This document shows positions 7,937 through 12,742 of a stretch of 12,742 nucleotides of DNA, piece by piece; within the stretch, counting starts at the first letter, position 1; every line of letters starts with the position of its first letter. Under the pieces are notes generated by a model. The model worked only from the letters and a program-made list of their open reading frames with translations. It was not told the origin of the DNA and made no database searches. Location: contig WRMX01000013.1 in assembly GCA_009776905.1 (NCBI GenBank), positions 20,535 through 33,276 of the forward strand. The letters are read 5' to 3'. The position numbers and the translations under genes are program-made. Source of the stretch: Oscillospiraceae bacterium. GTDB lineage: Bacteria; Bacillota; Clostridia; Oscillospirales; Oscillospiraceae.

Positions 7937-7963
7937 AGGAGGCTCCTGCCGCAAGCGCGTGAA
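7937..7963 (+). repeat. Shortened copy of the dispersed repeat beside a GGAGGCTCC palindrome
   Basis: CTGCCGCAAGCGCGTGAA (7946-7963) matches the repeat consensus CTGCCGAGCGCAAGGGCGTGAA with a 4-nt deletion and one further difference. It abuts the palindrome AGGAGGCTCCT (7937-7947). It lies 25 bp from the stop codon of the P-loop ATPase, at the right-hand boundary of the block that separates that gene from the helicase. Confidence 0.4.
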
Positions 7964-7987
7964 TCAGTAGCCCCACTTTTGATGCTC

Positions 7988-9304
7988 TTATATTTCAAAC
8001 TCTTGAAACTCGCTGTGGATATCCTCGTCGCTCAAGCCGCCTTTTGCCATCTCAAAGCTGTTGCTGCCGAGGATGGCCTCGATGCTTTTGTCGGGATTCT
8101 GATGGAGAATGCCGACAAGCTCGATAAAATCACGAATGATCTCGCGCGGTGTAATGTGGGTGTCGGCCCCAACGCGGTTGAATTCGACGGTGAGAAAATA
8201 GACAAGCTCATCATGGCCAAGCGAAGGCCGGTAATCATACAACTGCGCGTGAATGTCGCGCAGTTTTTCTACGAGCACATACAGCTCTTCCTGCGTGAGC
8301 ATTTGCAAGCGTATAATGGGAGCGGTGAGGTCTTTGATGTCGTCGGCAGCGAAATGGCCTTCAGCCAACCGCGAACGCAGCGCCTCATAACTGAAAACAC
8401 CTCTGTATTTGTCCTCGATGCACTGCGGCGTGCCGCCCATCAAGAATCCGATATGGCTTGCCTTCCCCTGCAATACATCGTTATATATTGTGAGTATCTT
8501 CTCATAATTGTTCTGCCTGGTGATGGAGTTCGGGATCTTAAAGATATTCACAAGCTCGTCCACAAGGACAAGCAGACCCTTGTAACCCGCGCTGACGAGA
8601 AATTCGGCGAGTATTTTGATGAAATCATACCAAGTCTCATCAGTCACGATAAAGTTGATATCGAGGTCCGCCTTTGCTTCCCTGCGTGAAGCATATTCGC
8701 CGCGAAACCATTTGAGCACATTGCTCTTCATTGCGACATCGTCAATCCGGTATGCCCGCCAATATGCTACGACAGCCTTCGCAAAATCAAAGCCGTTTAC
8801 CATACCTTCCAGCGAGCTTGCCACTTCGTATATTTGCTTTTCGACAAGATCGTCGAAGGCGGCTCCGTCGAGGCCCGTGGCCGTTTTGATGGACGACTGG
8901 ATGCCTGAAATCCACTTTTCCAGGATAAGCGGCAGCGCGCCGCCATCGGGTTTTGATTTCGTAGATAAATTGCGTAGCAGCTCTTTGTATGTGGACAATC
9001 CTTGCCCCTTCGTGCCTGCAAAGCGGCGCTCCGGGGAAAGGTCGGCATCGACGACTGCAAAACCTTTGGCAGTCGCATAATTGCGTATCGTTTGCAGCAG
9101 AAAGCTCTTCCCGCTCCCGTACTTCCCGACGATAAACCGAAATGCAGCGCCGCCATCGGCAACCATGTCTATATCTTGCAGAATAGCGGCAATCTCAAGC
9201 GCGCGCCCTACAGTGATATATTCCAGCCCGACTCTTGGAACTACGCCGCCCTTCAGCGCGTTAATCAATATGCCGGCAATCCGTGCCGGCACCACATTTG
9301 CCAT
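7988..9304 (-). CDS. DUF2791 / BrxC-BrxD-type P-loop ATPase
   Basis: This 438-residue cytoplasmic ATPase begins MANVVPARIAGILINALKGG. Walker A is GKYGSGKS (60-67), and Walker B is a hydrophobic strand ending in D249-E250 within LVLVDELVNIF. The R-G-V-F-S-Y-E-A-L-R-S-R-L block and the T-P-R-E-I-I-R-D-F-I sensor-like block near the C-terminus agree with DUF2791-type proteins such as BrxD. Relatives work with an Lhr-like helicase in BREX type 2 and in TerB-linked operons, where they are thought to load or power DNA processing. The ATG at 9304 has AAAGGGACGGAA upstream; a longer frame to 9352 lacks support. No pglX, pglZ, brxC or TerB gene is visible. The helicase at 1-1994 is on the same strand, downstream. 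The family call is good; its process is inferred. Confidence 0.82.
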   Translation of the reverse strand: MANVVPARIAGILINALKGGVVPRVGLEYITVGRALEIAAILQDIDMVADGGAAFRFIVGKYGSGKSFLLQTIRNYATAKGFAVVDADLSPERRFAGTKGQGLSTYKELLRNLSTKSKPDGGALPLILEKWISGIQSSIKTATGLDGAAFDDLVEKQIYEVASSLEGMVNGFDFAKAVVAYWRAYRIDDVAMKSNVLKWFRGEYASRREAKADLDINFIVTDETWYDFIKILAEFLVSAGYKGLLVLVDELVNIFKIPNSITRQNNYEKILTIYNDVLQGKASHIGFLMGGTPQCIEDKYRGVFSYEALRSRLAEGHFAADDIKDLTAPIIRLQMLTQEELYVLVEKLRDIHAQLYDYRPSLGHDELVYFLTVEFNRVGADTHITPREIIRDFIELVGILHQNPDKSIEAILGSNSFEMAKGGLSDEDIHSEFQEFEI

Positions 9305-9445
9305 ATGTTCCGTCCCTTTCAGTGCAGCATCACGCGGAGGCTCCGCCCCCACAGCCCCGTCACCGCGTGCTGCGACTTATATCGCCTTATAGCGGAAGTG
9401 ATTATCGCGCGGACGGTCGGGTAAAGCCCTCCCTGCGCTAACGTT
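9305..9445. other. Noncoding gap between ATPase and hybrid kinase, with inverted repeats
   Basis: This 141-bp gap holds GCAGCATCACGCGG (9324-9337), partly complementary to CCGCGTGCTGC (9363-9373). Inside the arm lies the palindrome GCGGAGGCTCCGC (9334-9346). A stem of this kind on the minus transcript could attenuate read-through from the kinase into the ATPase gene, but no T-tract follows. I could not find a convincing promoter for the ATPase; it may depend on read-through. Confidence 0.35.
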
Positions 9446-11176
9446 TTATGAAAGATAGAGTCCAAGCATATCAAACAGGTCATCAATGTCGATCGGCTTG
9501 CCGAGATGGTCGTTCATGCCGGCCTCAATGCAACGCTCGATATCTTCCTTAAAGACATTAGCCGTCATAGCGACTATCGGGATCCTGCCGGCCCCATCTT
9601 TTTCGAGCGACCTGATATTGCGCGTGGCTTCAAAACCGTCCATTTCCGGCATTTGGATATCCATAAGAACAAGACTGTATTTCCCCGGATTATCGCGGAA
9701 CATGGAAACTGCCTCTTGTCCATTTTCGGCGAAATCAATGACCAAACCGGTATCTTCCAGGACAGCGCTCATGATTTCTCTGTTAATTTCAACATCCTCG
9801 GCAATGAGTATGTGGTGGCTGTCGAAATTGAGAGCCGTTCCATTTCCCACGCGCAGCTTATCTTGATCGTCAAAATGGGCGGTCTCGCTTTTTTCATAAC
9901 GGATCGTGAAAATAAATGTCGAACCAATGCCGGGCTCGGACTCGACCCAAATGCTCCCGCCCATCAACTCGACTATTCTCTTAGAAATAGCGAGCCCAAG
10001 ACCGGTCCCTCCATATTTACGCGCGGTGCCGCCATCCGCCTGCTCAAAGGAAACAAACAAGCGCGTTTGCTGCTCGGCAGAGATGCCTATGCCGGTGTCG
10101 GCGACTTCAAATCTGATGGCGGAGCTGCCGTCCTCCATGGGATGATCCTTTGCGCAAAGACTGATCGTGCCGCCCTCGGGCGTAAACTTGACTGCGTTCG
10201 TGAGAAGGTTGGTTATGACCTGCGTCAAACGGAGCTCGTCGCTGATAATTGCATTGGGGATGCTGTCGTCAATATCGATAACGAGGGACTGGTGCTTTTC
10301 CTCGACACGGAAGTTAATGACATTGACCGCGGACGCGATCATACGTTCAAAATTGAAAACATCATATGCGAGATCGAACTTATTCGCTTCAATTTTTGAC
10401 ATATCGAGGATATCGTTGATCACGCCGAGAAGGTGCGTCGAAGCGCTCTCTATTTTGTCGAGGCAATATTCTTTTTTGACGGCATCGTCCGATTTTCTTG
10501 CAATGCCTGTCATCCCGATGATTGCATTCATCGGCGTCCGCATCTCATGGCTCATGCGAGAGAGAAACTCGCCTTTCGCGAGGCTCGCTTGCTCGGCGAT
10601 CTCCTTCGACTTGATGATTTCCGTGATATCATGCATTATAATGAGCGCGCCTGCGAAATCGCCGTTGTCTTTGTGGAAAGGCAGGATGTTGACCTCAAAT
10701 CTGCTGCTGTCGGTAGACACCTCAAGGTTTTTCGTAATGTGGTATTCACCGCGCGTTTCGATTGTCCTTGTGATCATGCCGACAAGCTCATCGGTGAAAA
10801 CGGGAGGGTGGTAACGCATAACGATGTTGTCCAGCTCTCTCCCCTGCAAAATTGACATATCCGCAATGCCGAATATCCCGGTCGTCGATTCCGTCCCCAG
10901 CAGGAACTTCATGTTTTCGTCAAAGATGAAGATAGGATCAGGGCATGACTCCAACAGCAGGCGGACATACATTTCCTGCCGCTGCCTCTCGCCGGTGATG
11001 ACCTCGTTCAGCATGGTTTGCGCTTCCATATTGCTGATCATCATGCCGATGTTTTTGTGCGCGGCTCTCAGCTCGCGCGACAATTTATTATTCTCAATAC
11101 CGCTGTTTTTCAGTTTCAAAAGCAGAGCATCATATTCATCTTTAACGATATTTACATATTCGCGAACACTGTCCAA
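9446..11176 (-). CDS. Soluble hybrid sensor histidine kinase (coiled coil-PAS-HisKA-HATPase-REC)
   Basis: This 576-residue cytoplasmic sensor kinase has no membrane segments. Order: coiled coil (about 5-70), PAS domain (about 72-185, starting LLLESCPDPIFIFD), and a HisKA helix with the phosphorylated H210 in SHEMRTPMN. The ATPase follows, with N-box NLLTNAVKFTPEGG (323-336), G1 DTGIG (360-364) and G2 GGTGLGLA (389-396). The receiver domain has E460/D461, phospho-acceptor D506 in LMDIQMPEMDG, T538 and K560. All catalytic residues are present. The start is a TTG at 11176 behind AAGGCGGTG. It lies 78 nt downstream of the FIST gene and is very likely in its operon, so FIST probably supplies the signal. 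There is no HPt or DNA-binding response regulator nearby, so the phosphate target is unknown. Confidence 0.93.
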   Translation of the reverse strand: MDSVREYVNIVKDEYDALLLKLKNSGIENNKLSRELRAAHKNIGMMISNMEAQTMLNEVITGERQRQEMYVRLLLESCPDPIFIFDENMKFLLGTESTTGIFGIADMSILQGRELDNIVMRYHPPVFTDELVGMITRTIETRGEYHITKNLEVSTDSSRFEVNILPFHKDNGDFAGALIIMHDITEIIKSKEIAEQASLAKGEFLSRMSHEMRTPMNAIIGMTGIARKSDDAVKKEYCLDKIESASTHLLGVINDILDMSKIEANKFDLAYDVFNFERMIASAVNVINFRVEEKHQSLVIDIDDSIPNAIISDELRLTQVITNLLTNAVKFTPEGGTISLCAKDHPMEDGSSAIRFEVADTGIGISAEQQTRLFVSFEQADGGTARKYGGTGLGLAISKRIVELMGGSIWVESEPGIGSTFIFTIRYEKSETAHFDDQDKLRVGNGTALNFDSHHILIAEDVEINREIMSAVLEDTGLVIDFAENGQEAVSMFRDNPGKYSLVLMDIQMPEMDGFEATRNIRSLEKDGAGRIPIVAMTANVFKEDIERCIEAGMNDHLGKPIDIDDLFDMLGLYLS

Positions 11177-11254
11177 TATAACACCGCCTTGCAGGCTAAA
11201 TATTTGTAGTTGCTGCCATGGGGGAAGAAAGCTTCAAACAGGCCGAACCTCGCG

Positions 11255-12442
11255 TCAAACAACCATCATTACCAGTGAATAATTATGAAATCGGTTTGTC
11301 GGCTTGCCATCGACAACGGAGGTGGGGCATATTTCGCCTCCTGCATATGCCGCCATATATGGGATGGCAGGATCGATCGTGTTCTGAATAGTCTCAAGTT
11401 CGGTCAAAGGCCCGACGCTCATTGCGACCATGCGGCGGATGATGCACGGGAACATCAAGATGCCGTTGATCTCGCTGATGTCATTCATCTGCGCGACTTT
11501 ATTGCGCGTAGTTGTCAGGACATCGTCGCAGTCGCTCGTCAGCATGCTGAATGTCGAACCTTCGTCCATGTCCCCGCGAAATATCGCTGCCCCATCTTCT
11601 GTAAACGCCACGAGCCCGCGAACGACAGGGACGCCGTCGTAATCATCGCGCATTTTCTGATCGATGACATAAAGAACGAATCCATAGCCGTCAGCAAGAA
11701 CGCCGTTGCTTGCGAAACCGATGTCGCTGAAATATTTATATGCATTGGTATTGTTGATTTCCAACACGTATGCGCCGTTTGATTTTGTGATTTCGCCTTT
11801 ATATGGCATGGCTTTTTCTTTTTCCAACGTCGCAATATAGAAACGCGGGTTTATGTTGCCATAGCACAAAATGAATGACATTGCCGCTTTGAAGCTGTCG
11901 CCCTTGTAGATGGTTTCGCTGTCATCGAACGGGATAGTGTCCTCAATGGCGAGCGTACCAAACAGCGGAACTCCGGGGATGATGGACTCCCAGGCATAGA
12001 CATACTCATCGCCGGAGTAGTTCAGCAGCAGGGGCGGGAAAATCAATGCGAGCGCGGGCGCTTCATTTTCACCGGCGGAGGCAATATCATATGCGGCTTT
12101 GGTCGGTTGTTGTATGCCATCATCGAGATTGCCCGTGACTCCCGCTCTAAAGCGGATATCGTCCGAAGTCATAACGAAAATCGTGAGCATGAGCTCGCCG
12201 ATGTCGTCGTTGACCGCTTGGACGGATGTCGTCGCGCCTGCCAATTCAAACGGCAGGTTGTCCGCAATGTGCTTGACGGCTCCGGAAGTGATGTATTCGG
12301 GGTGGCACATGAGGACGCCAATCGTGTTGTCGAGCAATGTAAGTTTCTCGGCGAGCTGTGTGTTGAGTTGTTCGAGAGCGATGTCAAAGTCATCTATCTC
12401 AAATGTGTGGATACTGGCACATTTTAACATTTTCATCACCAT
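11255..12442 (-). CDS. FIST-domain sensor protein
   Basis: This protein of up to 395 residues carries the paired FIST N and FIST C domains (roughly 25-200 and 215-385), found in bacterial signalling proteins and thought to bind small ligands such as amino acids. It ends in the FIST C-type motif HNYSLVMMVV, and GATTSVQA and FGTLAIEDTIPF resemble the ligand-domain repeats. No membrane segment is seen. It is the first gene of a two-gene operon with the hybrid kinase at 9446-11176. Starts at 12442, 12436 and 12430 are all possible; GGTGAT (12435-12440) fits the ATG at 12430 best, which would give 391 residues. The strong promoter lies just upstream, so the leader is only about 20-32 nt. The ligand is unknown. 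Confidence 0.88.
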   Translation of the reverse strand: MVMKMLKCASIHTFEIDDFDIALEQLNTQLAEKLTLLDNTIGVLMCHPEYITSGAVKHIADNLPFELAGATTSVQAVNDDIGELMLTIFVMTSDDIRFRAGVTGNLDDGIQQPTKAAYDIASAGENEAPALALIFPPLLLNYSGDEYVYAWESIIPGVPLFGTLAIEDTIPFDDSETIYKGDSFKAAMSFILCYGNINPRFYIATLEKEKAMPYKGEITKSNGAYVLEINNTNAYKYFSDIGFASNGVLADGYGFVLYVIDQKMRDDYDGVPVVRGLVAFTEDGAAIFRGDMDEGSTFSMLTSDCDDVLTTTRNKVAQMNDISEINGILMFPCIIRRMVAMSVGPLTELETIQNTIDPAIPYMAAYAGGEICPTSVVDGKPTNRFHNYSLVMMVV

Positions 12443-12468
12443 TTTCTATTGTAGTTCTCATGAGGTTG

Positions 12469-12497
12469 ATTATACATTATTCCGGGAGATATATCAA
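12469..12497 (-). promoter_or_regulatory. Strong SigA promoter for the FIST-kinase operon with A/T tract
   Basis: Read leftward, the -35 is TTGATA (12492-12497), followed by a 17-bp spacer and a perfect -10 TATAAT (12469-12474). A run of ten A on the plus strand (12499-12508) sits just upstream of the -35, where an UP element would contact the alpha subunit. The predicted start is near 12462. Confidence 0.8.
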
Positions 12498-12573
12498 GAA
12501 AAAAAAAAGGTATTTACCCCAGGGCAGAGCCGCGCGGTATTTGACCTTTTGATGTCGTCACTCGCTCGGTCAT

Positions 12574-12589
12574 GTCGCGCTAGCGCGAC
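12574..12589. repeat. Perfect 16-bp palindrome
   Basis: GTCGCGCTAGCGCGAC equals its own reverse complement. It could be a protein-binding dyad or a short hairpin arm. Its GC-rich core stands out from the AT-rich promoter region beside it. It lies about 75 bp upstream of the -35 of the FIST operon promoter. Confidence 0.6.
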
Positions 12590-12644
12590 GCGACTCTCGC
12601 TTCGTTCGACAATTAACGGCCACTTCACCCTCCTGTTCCTTCTG

Positions 12645-12665
12645 TTCACGCCCTTGCGCTCGGCA
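12645..12665 (-). repeat. Inverted copy of the dispersed intergenic repeat
   Basis: The reverse complement, CCGAGCGCAAGGGCGTGAA (12645-12663), is identical over 19 nt to 7548-7566. It extends by TG at its 5' end (12664-12665), matching the left copy at 2109-2122. Confidence 0.7.
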
Positions 12666-12677
12666 GACGTTTTTTTG

Positions 12678-12711
12678 CTTCATTTGTGCTCAAATGAGGC
12701 ATCCTTGCCTC
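12678..12711. other. Two adjacent hairpins
   Basis: GCTTCATTTG/CAAATGAGGC (12678-12687, 12691-12700) forms a 10-bp stem with one G-U pair. GAGGCA/TGCCTC (12696-12701, 12706-12711) forms a second, overlapping it by a few bases. Only one could form at a time. No T-tract follows either arm on the plus strand, and on the minus strand an A-tract follows, so a standard terminator is not supported. Confidence 0.35.
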
Positions 12712-12742
12712 AGTTTCGCACCGCACCTCTCACTTCACTGCG

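Larger units (their letters stand above)
12509..12742. other. Noncoding end of window: repeats and hairpins only
   Basis: I see no supportable gene here. The stretch holds a perfect palindrome (12574-12589), CpG-rich imperfect inverted arms around it, an inverted copy of the dispersed repeat (12645-12665), a T7 run at 12670-12676 and two hairpins (12678-12711). It may be the upstream border of this gene cluster or a mobile-element remnant; no transposase is seen. Confidence 0.6.

Noticed and set aside
9305..9352. Start of the ATPase at 9352
   Set aside because: The ATG at 9304 has a better ribosome site and matches the expected MANVVPARIAGILINALKGG start.
9506..10399. Plus-strand 297-codon frame opposite the hybrid kinase
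   Set aside because: It is antisense to the ATPase and receiver domains, has no domain of its own and no good ribosome site.
12499..12508. T-tract as a terminator upstream of the FIST operon
   Set aside because: The preceding GGTATTTACC-like stem is too short for a terminator; the tract fits better as an UP element beside the -35.
1..12742. Complete BREX system
   Set aside because: Only ATPase- and helicase-type genes are visible; no pglX methyltransferase, pglZ, brxC, brxA or brxB is in the window.

Overview
The window looks like a chromosomal accessory region of a low-to-moderate GC Firmicute, most likely a clostridium. This is inferred from the strong SigA-type promoters (TTGnnn-17-TATAAT), the GGAGG-like ribosome binding sites, the frequent TTG starts and the gene families present. 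No rRNA, tRNA, CRISPR array or intact transposase was seen. There are eight genes: five on the minus strand and three in a plus-strand block that sits among them.

Left edge (1-1994, minus): the first ~664 codons of an Lhr-type DExH helicase that runs off the window. Positions 1995-2174 are a 180-bp divergent promoter region with two back-to-back SigA promoters. Positions 2175-4834 (plus) encode an MBOAT O-acyltransferase and a DHHW/AlgX-like partner, the usual two-protein machine for acylating an extracellular or cell-wall polymer. Positions 4969-7518 (plus) encode a MalT-like (LAL) LuxR regulator. Its near-consensus promoter is covered by two palindromes resembling TetR-family operators.

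Middle (7519-9304): an intergenic repeat cluster, a 71-residue glycine-zipper membrane protein (minus) with its own promoter, and a P-loop ATPase of the DUF2791/BrxC-BrxD type (minus). The ATPase and the helicase at the left edge are the type of pair found together in BREX type 2 (BrxD/BrxHI) and TerB-linked operons. Here they keep the same strand and order but are separated by 6 kb.

Right part (9446-12442, minus): a two-gene operon of a FIST-domain sensor and a soluble PAS-HisKA-HATPase-REC hybrid kinase, with a strong promoter at 12469-12497. The last 300 bp are noncoding: that promoter, a perfect 16-bp palindrome, an inverted copy of the intergenic repeat, and two hairpins.

The most unusual point is the split helicase/ATPase module. 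The intervening block carries the surface-acylation genes and the regulator, and copies of a short dispersed repeat lie at its two sides (2109-2129, and 7548-7605 with 7951-7963). This fits a defence or DNA-processing module interrupted by a cassette insertion, but comparison with relatives would be needed to show it.
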